From Scenedesmus sp. ARA3 (lineage: Eukaryota > Chlorophyta > Chlorophyceae > Sphaeropleales > Scenedesmaceae): a stretch of 64,000 bases of DNA. Positions 1 through 10,874 of this stretch are shown in pieces. Each line of letters starts with the position of its first letter. The first letter of the stretch is position 1. The notes beneath the pieces were generated by a model that saw only the letters and a list, made by a program, of their open reading frames with translations, searched no databases and was not told the origin of the DNA. Location of the stretch: positions 22,495-86,494 of the forward strand of contig RWJK01000869.1 in NCBI GenBank assembly GCA_004335835.1. The letters run 5' to 3'. A program made the translations under genes and the position numbers.

Positions 1-269
1 GGGGGGGGGCGCAGGTGTCAGATGTATGATCTTCATCAGGGCGTGGCAGTTTTGCGGATGAACGCGAGGAACGCCGCCGTCAACAGCATGGCGTTTGAGT
101 GGCCGCAGCTGTGCTGCAGTGGATGGTTGCATCGTGCCCGGCTGTCGTCATATTGTGCGCTTCGCAGCCCACATTGCGCAGGCAGCCATCGACAGCAGCC
201 TGCTAAGCATTTGATCGCCTTGCTGCTGAACAAACACCCTGCTGCTGCTGCTGCCGCAGCCGCCGCCAG

Positions 270-585
270 GCCCTCACTGCGCGGGGGCCCAGCTGCTTAA
301 TGCCATTGACAGCAGCCTGGGCATGGAGTACACGTTGCTGCTGGCACCCACCATCCTGCTGCTGCTGCTGCTTGTATTCTTCAAACCAGGCCCTCACTGC
401 GCGGGGGCCCAGCTGCTTGACGCCATTGACAGCAGCCTGCTGAGCATCCGTCCGCGCTGTTGCTGATTAATTTCCCTTCTGCTGATCAAACGCCCTGCTG
501 CTGCTGCTGCTGCCTTTCCCCCAGGCCCTCACTGTGCGGGGGCGCAGCTGCTTGACGCCATTGACAGCAGCCTGCGCAAGGAGTA
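270..585 (+). repeat. Three copies of an exon-start segment with acceptor
   Basis: The segment beginning CAG|GCCCTCACTG occurs at 270, 390 and 525, spaced 120 and 135 bp, each about 55 bp long and preceded by a CTG/CCG-rich tract and an AG. All encode a version of PHCAGAQLLDAIDSSL. Only the third continues into a long open exon. The copies differ by several substitutions, so they are not simple assembly stutter. Confidence 0.85.
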
Positions 586-1025
586 CAGCCTGGAGGGGGT
601 GTACCAGTGGATGACGCATGCTATTATTCCTATGCATGTGCTGGCGGAGCTGGTGGTGCACTCATACCCCTACAAGGCTGACATACACATGACGCTGCTG
701 GTGAGCCCTGCTGTAGTTCAAGTGCTGGCTGGGTGCATGTGTTTACAGTGTGTGCATGTTGTGTGTGCACTCCTATCCCTACAAGGCAAACATACACATG
801 ACGCTGCTGGTGAGCGCTGCCTGTGTGTTTGTGGTGTGCATGCTTGTGGGCTGCTGTGTGTGCTTTGAGTTTGGCCGTTTGTCGTTCGGTGTACGGGCAG
901 GTGGCGCAGTTGGATGAGCATTGGAGCAGTGGTGTACTTCCGCCCCTACAACGCAGACATCCACATGACGCTGCTGGTGAGGTAGAAAGGGGGGGGGGGT
1001 CCGTCTGTGCCCCTGCTCACAGCTG

Positions 1026-1078
<53 letters not shown>

Positions 1079-1374
1079 AGGAGCTGATGAGTGAGCAGGA
1101 GATGCCCACGCTGACGGCGGTGCAGCAGCTGCAGCTCAGCCAGCTGCAGCAGCAGCAGGACCGGCTGATGGCGCAGCAGCAGCAGGCAGCGGCGCTGCTG
1201 GCGCAGCAGCAGCAGACAGCCGCCATGCTGAGTCAGCAGCACGCTGCCATGCAGATGCTGCAGCAGCAGCAGATGCTGCTGGCTGGCGGCAGCAGCATGG
1301 AAGACGTGCAGCAGCAGCAGCAGCAGCAGAATGGGGGGCTTGGGATGACGATGTATGCCGGATATGGCTTGTAA
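525..1374 (+). CDS. 3' end of a Gln-rich protein gene of unknown function
   Basis: Two exons are visible, 525-700 and 1081-1374. The upstream part of the gene lies before the window or is unclear. The first exon enters in phase 1 after a CCCAG acceptor, encodes 58 codons including AQLLDAIDSSLRKEY and HSYPYKADIHMTLL, and ends at a GTGAGC donor in phase 0. The last exon starts ELMSEQEMPTL and is dominated by Gln-rich heptad-like sequence (QLQLSQLQQQQ, MLSQQHAAMQMLQ), probably coiled coil, ending at TAA. I do not recognise the family and assign no function. Both edges of the first exon have extra copies nearby, so which copy is spliced is not certain. The reading frame and splice signals support a real gene; the exon choice is less sure. 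Confidence 0.6.
659..976 (+). repeat. Three copies of an exon-end segment with donor
   Basis: A 36-42 bp segment encoding PY(K/N)A(D/N)IHMTLL followed by a GTGAG donor occurs at 659-700, 768-809 and 941-976. The copies are diverged from each other. The first is in frame with the exon starting at 525. Confidence 0.85.
1027..1077 (+). repeat. (CTG)17 tract abutting a 3' splice site
   Basis: Seventeen uninterrupted CTG triplets are followed directly by CAG and the last exon of the gene at 1081. The tract occupies the place of the usual polypyrimidine tract. Confidence 0.9.
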
Positions 1375-2683
1375 GCACGGCTGCCGTGTATGTGTTGGTG
1401 CTGGCGCATGTCGCGTGATGTATGATGCAGGTGCAGCCTAGCTGGCTGCTCTGCTGAGGCGCTGTGTTGTTTGGGCGGTGCGGGGTGTTGGCAGGCGCAT
1501 GCATTGACAGCCAGAGCAACTGTTAGACACGACGTAGAGGTGCCGCAGCATGTGGCAACATGTGGCCTTCAATGGTGGCCGACTAGATTATGTGCACGCG
1601 TTTTGTGACTTGATCTTGGTTGGTGGTGTTTTTTACGAGTTGTTGTGGGCATCTGTGAGCTGATTAAATCTGCCTGGCGCGCATGTCCAGGCAGCAGCCC
1701 GCTGCGCTGCTGCTGCTGCTGCAGCAGCACAGCTGCCAGGCTGCGCTGCGCCAGCAGTGCTTCGCGCGGACGCATGCGGCGCTGCCTTGCTTGCTGGTGC
1801 TGCTGCTGCTCCATGAACTGCAGCAGCAGCGCAGCTGTGGTGGCGGCGTGCGAGGGGTCAAGACACACTACGAACTAGCGGCCGTCACTCAACACATCAA
1901 AACATGCCTTAGATACTATCTAGTAGTGTTTGACAGTGAGTAGAATGTGCACAGGTTGGAGGTGTCTCGCTGTGGGAGCGGGCCCCGGCATGCGGCAGGT
2001 CATATGCAGGTCATATGCACCACGCATGCAGCCACAGCGGGCTCACAAGCACCACACCAGGTTGGCAGCAGCATGCTGCACAGCCATGGGCCGCGGCGGC
2101 GTCTGCTGCTGCTGCTGCCACAGCTAGCTATGGCCCTCTGCATGTGGCGGAAGTTAGTTAGTAGCTGATGGCAGCGCTGCTCCTGCTGCTGGCATCGGCT
2201 GAGGAGCCAGCAGCTGCAGGCGCATGCGGTTGTGTTTTTTTAGCGCCAATTGAGCGCCTGCTCCGCCAGCAGTAGCAGCTGCACCAGCACAATCATTGGC
2301 TGCGGCGTTGCTGCGCCAGGGCAGTGCTGCAGCACGTGCTGCTGAAGCATGCCTGTGTCATGTGCCAATTAGAAAGCGGCACATGTTGGGTTCAGGCATT
2401 ACGATGTAGGTGGACGCATGTTGATTGGCTCGTTGTGTGCCTGCAGCTACACAGCATGACACCGCCGCCGCTGCTTGTGTGCACCAGCGCATGTTGACTG
2501 GTATCTGTGGTGTGTGCGTGTGTGGCTGCCGTTATGCGCAGCTGAGGTGCTGAATTTCTGAGCCTGGGGGGAAAGTGTGAGGTGTGACTGGTCAGTCGGT
2601 CTCGGCCGACAGTCAGCGCACGCCTGCTGACGTTTTCTGATAGTGTGAGGTGTGTGGTTTGATGCTTCAGTTGAATGGGGGCC

Positions 2684-2731
2684 ACATTGAGAGAGGATTG
2701 TTACATGTGGGCACTGGCACCAACACATTGT
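2684..2731 (+). repeat. Dispersed 45-bp repeat, copy 1
   Basis: The sequence around GAGAGAGGATTGTTACATG, followed by GGGCACTGGCACCA, matches 27980-28024 at roughly 85 percent by eye. The surrounding sequence is not similar. It may be a fragment of a short mobile element. Confidence 0.5.
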
Positions 2732-4260
2732 GTGTGCATGTCATGCAGGTGGTGCATGTTGTGTGTGTGCTGCTGCAGTGCCTGGCCAGCGGCTGCTGCA
2801 GTGCCTTCCAGTTGGTGGTGGAGGCTGGGCCGGGTGGCTGCACCGCGCCTGCAGTAAGTGCCTGCTGTATGTGACACGGCCCACCAGCCACTTGGCAGGA
2901 AGCGCTGCCTGCAGTGCGCTGGCTGGCTCAGCAGGCTGGGTTGTGGTGTGGTGTGTTGTGTTGCGGCTGCATGCGGTGCATGCAAGTTGTTCAGGCGAGA
3001 TGTGTAGGCTGCGCTGCTGGCGGGTGGTGTCCTTGCTGTCAGCAGTGCCAGGGCTGTGAGTGCCCTCGGCTGGACTGTCTGCAAGCAAGCAAGCGCAAGT
3101 GGTGGAAACCATTCATGCGTTGTTAACAGTGACGAGGCTTGCGCTCTTCAAACACAACTACTGCCCTGGCTGCTGCCGCTGGCCTCGAGTGCGTGTCTGT
3201 TTGGCACAGCTTGTGGAAGCAGGCAGGGCAGGTGGCTGTGCTGCGCCCACGCAGACCGCTTCAGCATTGTTAGGAAGTTGGGTCGTTACGTGACAGGGTG
3301 CGTGGGGGTCTTACTGTCATGGTTGAATTAGGTACGCTGTCTTGCATAGAATTCAATCCTGAGAGTTTCAAGCAAATTCTACACCATATGTATGTCTGAT
3401 GTTGTTGCACGGCATGAGGCTGCAGCTGTGCATTGGCCAGCTGTGCAATGACAGTGCCCCGCTGCCGCCGCAATTCAGGGCTGTGCTGCTGCAGATGGGC
3501 TGTGGCTTTAGCAAATACCAGCTCTCGTGTTTGGGTGGTTGTCTGCTTGTGTATAGCCCGGCATGCGCACTCCACTACGCCAGCAGCGCTGCTGCAGCGC
3601 TGTCGGCTCTGCGGGCGCCTGCCGCGTGCAGGAAAAAGGTGTGCTGATCTGTTTGATCTGGCAGGCAGTCGACTCGGCATTGCTTACCTTTGTGCAGTAC
3701 GCCAGCATTTTATCTGTACTTAGGGGAGCCTCATGAAATGGTGACACACCTGACGGCATGACTGTGGGCTCTTGATCCATCCTGGCGGCTGTTGGGCGTG
3801 TTGGCATGCTGGCGTGATGCGGCTGCGGCAGGCTGCTGCAGGCTGCTGGCGGCAAGGCTGGCAAGCCAGCAATGTACCGTCACGGTACGGTGCCTCGTGC
3901 GTTGGCAGTGAGATTGGATGTGGGTGTGCAGTGCTGCCACGACACAGTGTGCTGTGACCTGCCAAGTCAAGCAAGTTGCTGCAGCCTGCTAGGCCGCACA
4001 GAGGCCTGTGTAACCACCTCGTGCCATTGCCTTGCGCTTGAGCACGCCTGCCAGGCAGTACCAGCGGCTGTGTGTAGCTACAGCATGCAGCGCCGCGCCT
4101 GTGACAAAACCCGTGATCCCAGCTCGCCCCATGTCAGCGGTCCTTCATCATCATCATGTTACCCATCAAGCCATAGCATCAACGCCATGTCAGCGGTCCT
4201 TGACCCGGTGGGACAATTGAACAATATTGATGTAACAACAGCTACACCTGTGTTTCAGGA

Positions 4261-4417
4261 AGTATACATCCTCATCTCGTGTTCGCATGTTACAGTGCAC
4301 ACTGCATTCAGACAACAAAATATAACGGTGCTGCGTGCCACGCAGCACCCTTATATCAGTTTGTTTGAATGAAGTCTGCGCGGTGTAACATGCGAACACG
4401 AGATGAGGATGTATACT
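4261..4417. mobile_element. 157-bp foldback element (MITE-like palindrome)
   Basis: The outer arms 4261-4294 and 4384-4417 are perfect 34-bp inverted repeats starting AGTATACATCC. The inner parts remain alignable, and the centre (about 4327-4347) is the perfect palindrome GTGCTGCGTG-C-CACGCAGCAC. The whole unit is therefore an imperfect hairpin of about 78-bp arms. It has no coding capacity. I see no clear target duplication at its ends, so its mobility is inferred from shape only. Confidence 0.7.
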
Positions 4418-5358
4418 GGCATGATGCCCTGCAGCCAGGCATGCCCAGGGTGTGCAGCGCTGCCATGTGCAGCACACACGTCTGCATGCTTGATGGCGGA
4501 GGCGCAACACCAACAGCATGAAGGAAAAACACCGCACCAGCGATTGCCACCTCAAAACGTATACAGAGGTTCAACGTGCTAGACGTCGCCATCCGCACGC
4601 CTACTATGATAGTATCCGTGAAGATGTCACCCGGTGCTGGGCCATCACAGACATCAGCACCAGCAGCATGAGTCGATGGGAGGCCCCGCCGCCATGAAAC
4701 TGCTGCTGTTCAAGGCTAGTAAACAAAAATTTGTATGGTAATCATAGTACAAGGGTACACCGGCGCAGCCACCTCTCGGCTAATGATGCTTTCAATGCCA
4801 ATGCCAAAACTGCCAGGGCAGAGGTGCGGCCGCCATCTGGTTGCAACAACCAACTATACAACAGACAGCAGAGCAAGGGCCAAGACACGACAAAAGCGCC
4901 TGGAAAAAACCAAGTCGTACTGCCCACAAGCCCCCCACCCCCTATCAGTCCCTACTGTATACAGCCACTGCGCAGCATTCACACATGGCACACACGCTGC
5001 AATTCCACCTTGTTGCCTACGAAATCAACCCCCCAAAAGTGCATTGACACCAGGCCCGCTGTCAGGTTGCCATCACGTGCCCCACATTGCATTGTCTGCT
5101 CACAACCCCACAGCAACGCCTGCTCAACCACGCGCTACTGGATCGCTGCCTCGCGCAACTGCTGCACAGCAACCCACAACACATCACACGCTGCCGCCAA
5201 CACTGCCCTGTGACTGTGCCCTGTTGCAACTTCCCAATGGCACCTCGCAGCCATTGCTGCGCCACGCCTGCTCCTCCCAAAACTGCTTGTGCTTCAGCCA
5301 TCCACAGCCGCGCCACCAGAAGAACAAGATACACGCACACACATGCATTGCATTCTGC

Positions 5359-5502
5359 ATGACTGCAGATACTGGTGTGAGCATGACTGCAGATACTGGT
5401 GTGAGCATGACTGCAGATACTGGTGTGAGCATGACTGCAGATACTGGTGTGAGCATGACTGCAGATACTGGTGTGAGCATGACTGCAGATACTGGTGTGA
5501 GG
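5359..5502 (+). repeat. 24-bp minisatellite, six copies
   Basis: The unit ATGACTGCAGATACTGGTG plus TGAGC is repeated six times with a single change at the very end. It translates as MTADTGVS in one frame, but nothing suggests it is expressed. The near-perfect identity indicates recent expansion. Confidence 0.95.
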
Positions 5503-6721
5503 AAGCCTCTAACCTGATGGCCATGCACGCCAACAGTGCCGCTGTCCTCCCGCTGCTGCTGCTGCGAGAGCAACATACAAATGCACATCGCAGCTGCGCC
5601 TGGCGCGCTGCATGGATTGATGCACGCAGCGAGTGCAGCAGCAACTGGCGATGTGCGCAAGCATGTGTGAACACTCCAATCAGCAGCGGGATGGGTATGC
5701 CGTCACGTGGTGTTTGTGCAGTGGCCTGCAGTCGAGGCCTGCCTTGCCAGCACAGTACTGGCTGCACATGCCTTGCAGCATTGCAGATACCGCCTCGCAG
5801 CATTGCAGATACCGTCAATTCAATACGCAGCACGCTGCCCGCATGCTGCAATGCAGTGCACCAGGAGAGCCAGGAAACAAAGAAGAAGAAGAAGCAGGAG
5901 CGCTGGCGCAACACAATGTGCGCAGACGTGTGCAGCGACCAGCAACACACTTGGTGATGCACGGGGTGCGAGGCAGTCAGAACATGAGGGCAGCACGGCA
6001 GCAGGCAAAGCCTGCCTGGCGCAGGTTCTTGCAATCAATGCCTGTCTAGGACTGGAAAGCACAGCAGAGCAGTACAGTGGAGCAATCTAGCATCCTCAGC
6101 TCAACAAACTATACGTATGATGCCGCATCAAAGCAGCCCTAGTGACACTGCCTGTTTCAATGGCCGCCTGCTGATGCTCTATGCAGTAGCACCTGACAAC
6201 ACTGTGTGCCCCCAGACATACTCGAAGCAGCCTTCTTGAGACACCCACACAAAACGTCCTCTCTGGTCAAAATTGGCACGCGCGCCACGTCCCCACAACC
6301 ATCAAACTAGCTACGCCTTAAAAGCCCACACGCTGTCGCCCTGATCCCTAATGCAACCATGAGTGACTCATACAGCAGCAGCTGCTACACACACTGCTGG
6401 TCACAAGCTGCATTGCCGTCATCACACTGGCAGTAGAAAGAAGAAGAAGAGTGCAACACAAACATCGTCACGCAAGCCGCTGCACATGAATATAAGTTGA
6501 AATACATGTCTCTGCCACGAGGCGCTTGAAGACAAACCACCCCAGGAAAGGGCCCACTGGGTGAATGAAGATAAAGCGCACGCCACAATCACACACCACA
6601 TGACCAGCGACATGCTCCGCGGCCAGCGCCGTGCTTCCCCCAACTGTTTGCCGCGCATGCCTTCCAGCAGCGCAGCATCTCTTGGGCGGCCATGTGCTGT
6701 GCTGCCCTTTCAGCAGCAGCC

Positions 6722-8607
6722 TCACACGTCCATGACGCTGTGCGGCGCGTCGCTCCACCAGGCCGGGCGTGCGTGCTTGGTGAGGCGCAGGATGTGGGAG
6801 TCGCAGTCCTTGTCGTCCCACAGCTCCTCAGCCTGCACAATGCCCACGAACTGCAGCGGCAGCAGCAGCAGCAGCAGCAGCGGAGGGTGCATGGTGTGGG
6901 ACACACAATTCAGAGCAAAGCATGCCATGCAACAAACATACAGCAAAAAGCTGTTGACCAGAGGCGGGGCAAGCGCGGCAATGCTGCACAGCAGTGGGCG
7001 CAAGCTCGAACGCAGTGCACCCTGCTTCCCCTAAACAGGAGCACGTCCCGCCTGGCCTGTCCTCCCTCCCTCCCTCCCTCCACCCACCCACCTGCTCTGG
7101 CGTGATGTAGCCGTGGCTGTCCATGCAGCTCAGCGCCAGCTCCATCTCGTGGTCGCCCAGCGCGTGGTGCAGCAGGCTCATGCCGCTCAAAAACTCCTCC
7201 CTGCAGCGCGGCGGCAGCAGCAGCAGCAGCGGGCACACAAAACAGCGGTGAGAAGCACTTGTGCTTGAACAGCTGGCCAAGGACTCTTGTCTAATGTTGG
7301 TGCACAAGGGTCACGGCACGACAAGAAGTTCTCCCTGCACCAGCAGCAGCAGGCCAGGTGAGGCCAAGGCAAGCAAAAACAGCAGTAGGACGACCTCCTT
7401 GTAAACCATAACAGCTGAAAACATGCCAGTAGGCAGCACGCAGCAGCAGCAGCATGTGCTGCGGCGCTGCAATGCAAAGTGCTGCTGCCGGCCCACCGGC
7501 CGCGCCACCCACCTGTCGATGACGCCGTTGCCGTCGGTGTCCAGCTCCTTGAACATGGTCATGGCTTTGGCGTGCAGCGCGTCAAGCACCGCCTGCTTGT
7601 CGGCGATGGCGGCCACCTCGCTGCTGCTGGCAGACACGCGCTTCTTCTCCATGTTGCTCTGGATCTGCGGCAGTACCGCGGTGGGGCAGGGAGGGCGGGG
7701 CGCTCATGCATGTACAGAGTGGGCACTATGGGCAAAAAGAAAGACATGCAGAGTATGGCCATGGGGGGGACAGCTGCAGCTAGCTGCAGGCGGTCAGGCT
7801 GGCACAGCAGCGCAACAGCTGGTGGAAGCGCAGCCAACAGCCAGTTGCATATAGTTCCACCTGCATGCGCACTGGCGCCACAGGGATGCTGACCGTGCTG
7901 CTGCTACTAACCCAGCCTATCTCAAACCAGCAATCTCACCTTGAGTGAGTGGTAGAGCTGCTCTGCATCTCCTGTAAAGGCCACTTCATACACAAGCTTC
8001 TCCAGGCTGTCCAGGCTCTGGCAGGCAGCTGCAGCACTGCCTGACTCCAGCTCAAGCTTGCAGCCCGACTGCGCCTGCTGGCGGCGGTCATGGTAGAACT
8101 TCCAGACCTGTGACAGTGCAGGAGGCATGGGCAACGGTGAGGGTTGACTGCATGGGTGCAGGTGCTGCACTGGTAGGTGAAGGTCGGTACAGCAACGACG
8201 CAGAGCCCTTGCCGATGCAAAAGCCACATGATCAAGACAGAATAAGAGTTGTTAATATGCATACGCGCTGCTAGCGACATCGCGGTGTCGCACACACAGC
8301 TTTGGTCTCGGAGAAAGGCAGACAAGACACGGCAGCAAGCTGGCTTCCATCGGCTTGTGCTGGCTGAGCAACGCACCTCCCAGCACTTTGCTTGCTCCTC
8401 AGGAGTGGCTTTGGTTGAGCACAAATCTGCACGGGTGGATGAGCGGTAGGTAAGCCTGCTGTCCCAGAGACAGCCACGAAAGCTGCACCTGGGCAAGCAC
8501 GTACCTGCCAGCTCCTGGTCAGCGTGATCTAGAAGCGACATCCTCTGACTGTTCACCAAAATGTCCAGGGCTGGGTTGGGGGTCGCTGTGGCGCGCAGCG
8601 GAGGCAT
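6722..8607 (-). CDS. EF-hand calcium-binding domain protein
   Basis: Six exons on the minus strand (8505-8607, 8377-8426, 7940-8107, 7513-7664, 7092-7200, 6722-6850) join in perfect phase to give 236 residues. Residues 149-160 form a canonical EF-hand loop, DTDGNGVIDREE, with the expected Asp/Asn/Gly/Glu ligand positions; an intron splits this loop inside the Arg codon. The preceding helix (AMTMFKEL) and following helix (FLSGMSLL) complete the hand. The following exon may hold a degenerate second hand (MDSHGYITPEQF). The N-terminal half is unrecognised. The likely role is Ca2+ binding or sensing in the cytosol; no partner is evident. The start MPPLRATATP was chosen because the frame upstream (to 8691) looks non-coding, but an extra 5' exon is possible. 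Confidence 0.85.
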
Positions 8608-10844
8608 GATAGTCTGTGCTCTCCTGCCGGTGATCAGCAGCACCGGCTGTTTGTGAAGCAGAGACATAACCAAAAAGTCTGTTGTAAGCACGCAGGATAG
8701 TGTGCAAGCTATGCCAGGGTGGAACGCAAGACGAAAAAAGCGAATCAGTACGCAATCAGGGGTGAATTGGTTGACTGGTTGACAACTGAAGACGATATTT
8801 TTTTTTGCGGTTTGCTGGTGGTGAGTTGCGGGTGCTCTCTCTATGCCACACCAGTGCTGACACGGATGGTTACGTGCCGGTCAAGCCCTAGGTGCAACTG
8901 CTGTTCGATATGACTACCTCAGGGAACTCAGGTAACCAACTTGAATGTACAAGGTGATGATGCCGCAGGCTGGCTGGCTGGGGTGCTATGACCAAGGGTG
9001 CAGCAACTCAGTTTCTGCATGCCGCTTCTGCCTGCTGCACTGGAGGTGCCTGCCATTTCAGTATGGTGCGTGAAACAGCAATCTCATCAACCCCATGTCT
9101 TTGGCTTGTAACATATGAGTAAGTTATGTTCGATCTGCTCCAAGGGCTCTAATGCGTTGACACAAACATTTCAAATGTTGATGAGCCGCCTGGGTTACTG
9201 GATTTTCGTTATTCCAGGGTAGGCAGAGCTGCAGGCAAGATACTAGTAGGGAGTACTCCGACACCAGCTTAGTCCTGAGTTCATGAACTGTTGATCAACT
9301 CTGCCATGGCAATTGGCCAATTGGCCGCCAACTTGGCTGTGGCACACGGGCACAGCGGCTCAGCTGCCCATGGTCCAGTCCAACTGTTTTGAAAGTCCAA
9401 CTCGTACGCACTGGTTGTCGGCTGCGGATGCGAAGATGTCTGGGTGGGATATCGAAGTAATGCATAAATGAGGGACAACAGGCCTTCAACGCTGCTCACT
9501 GTGGTGCTCCGGGTGGTGTTGTGCTTTGACTCTCGCCACGTTGTATAATGCATGTACTAGTACTGTTCAAGCCAGTGAGGGTTTTTGGCGTTGGCTGGTT
9601 TTTCTCCCTCGCGACGCTGCCATGATCAGATGATTTTGTTGGAGCCGTTGTCTGAGCTAGTGGGGTTTTCTTGGTGTTGGTACGGCTTCTCCCTGTCCAA
9701 GACACTACATCATGTCAATGATTGACTATAGACTCCTTTATTGGGGTGGCTGGCACTGAGTGTTGGTCGGGTGTGTGCAGCATGCAATTGAGCTGTATCA
9801 CACCAAGGGGGTGTGGGGGTTCAACTCCTCTGCTTATGTTTTTGGTCCGGGCGCTGGGCACCTCCTGTATAGGGGTGTCAGACGTGTCTTGCTGGTGGAG
9901 GCATTGCCTTTGTGTCCCCTGCAGTCAGGTTCGCCTGACTGCTGCGTGTAACTAGCCAGTAGGATTTTGTCCCCCCTGGTAACAAAAAAAACTATGCTCA
10001 CTGCCAGTGATTGAACTTCCATCCAGCAACCTGGTTTTTTCAGCAACCTGGTTTAGCCTGCCACAGCCAGCACGGCCTTGCCAGGCACCTGCCAGCGCCG
10101 GAGTTGAGCTGGCTGGCCTCCCGTCGCCACTTTGCACAGCCTACCACCAGCTCCAGTCCGGCATGGTGCATCACTGCACTGCAGCGATGCCGCTGGGGCT
10201 CCCCTGCCAGTGCAATGCAGCCGTAACAGCATGCGCATGGCTTCTGCAGCAAACACATGTGCAGCACAGAATTGCTTGCAAGCCCATCTCGCGTGGCCAA
10301 GCACACAGGCTTTGGTTGCAGCACGTTTTCTAGGGATCATTCACACAGTAGTCATCACTGCATTCTGCCAGCGACGGCTGCAGCTACCATGGCCATGGCA
10401 TCGGCAGCTGTTGCTGCCAGCAGTGTGCAGGTGCCAGCATCGTGCTGCTGCCAGCAGGGCACACCTGCCACTCGCACATCCGCCCATCGCAGCGTCCGCA
10501 GGACTGATGTGATTCGCAGGTTAAGCCAGAGATGTGCCAAGATAATTTCAGAGTGCCAATTTGCTGCGGCAGCATGTGCAGTGTGCTGTGGTGAAAGCCG
10601 GGCTCACAGTTGCTTGTATGGTGTCTAGCAGACTTATTGTGCAGCTAAGCACCTTTGGTGTGCAGCATAATTCTTGTAAAAGCATAGCACCTGAACCTGG
10701 TACTCGCCCATGTGTCCACAGACGTCCAGAAGTTCCATGAACCCGCCTGCCACGTGGCAATGTCATGGCCATGGGGCGCGCCGAGTTGGCGCCTGCTCAT
10801 AAAGCCGGGAGTGGAGCTCGGGGGGCCATCAGCTTCCACTTCTC
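8608..10844. other. Spacer with SINE-like repeat and promoter region
   Basis: This stretch separates the divergent EF-hand gene and the 33-residue-repeat gene. No coding exon is supported. It contains a tRNA-like repeat element (9745-9992) and, near 10021-10055, a short tandem copy of CAGCAACCTGGTTT. Promoters for both neighbours should lie here. Confidence 0.55.
9745..9992 (+). mobile_element. SINE-like element, copy 1
   Basis: The element carries GGTTCAACTCC, close to a tRNA B box (GGTTCRANYCC), and ends in GTCCCCCCTGGTAAC followed by an A run. It aligns with 18865-19147 on the same strand over the tRNA-like head (GGTCGGGTGTGTGC shared exactly). Its tail matches 34436-34560 on the opposite strand. 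A tRNA-derived head, unrelated insertion sites and an A-rich 3' end are what SINEs show. The limits are approximate, and ACTAT at both ends is only a possible target duplication. Confidence 0.55.
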
Positions 10845-10853
10845 TATATAAAT
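10845..10853 (+). promoter_or_regulatory. TATA box
   Basis: TATATAAAT lies only 22 bp before the ATG at 10875. Transcription would then begin at about the ATG itself, so either the leader is extremely short or translation starts at the next in-frame Met (10953). Confidence 0.6.
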
Positions 10854-10874
10854 CACAGTGTTAAACAGTTTGAA

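Larger units (their letters stand above)
1375..6721. other. Long spacer without a supported gene
   Basis: No open frame here has convincing codon structure, splice context or family motifs. The stretch holds CTG/GCT-rich patches near 1710-1830, a 157-bp palindrome, a 24-bp minisatellite and one copy of a dispersed 45-bp repeat. The longest open frame, 4735-5517, is an artefact of low-complexity sequence and includes the minisatellite. It presumably contains the 3' UTRs of the genes on both sides. Confidence 0.6.

Noticed and set aside
5359..5502. Possible CRISPR array
   Set aside because: Units abut directly without spacers and the genome is eukaryotic.
4735..5517. 260-codon plus-strand open frame ending in the minisatellite
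   Set aside because: No coding composition, no homology signal, and the repeats make it artificially long.
9722..9955. Small protein gene over the SINE-like copy
   Set aside because: The open frame follows the repeat sequence and is not kept in the other copies.
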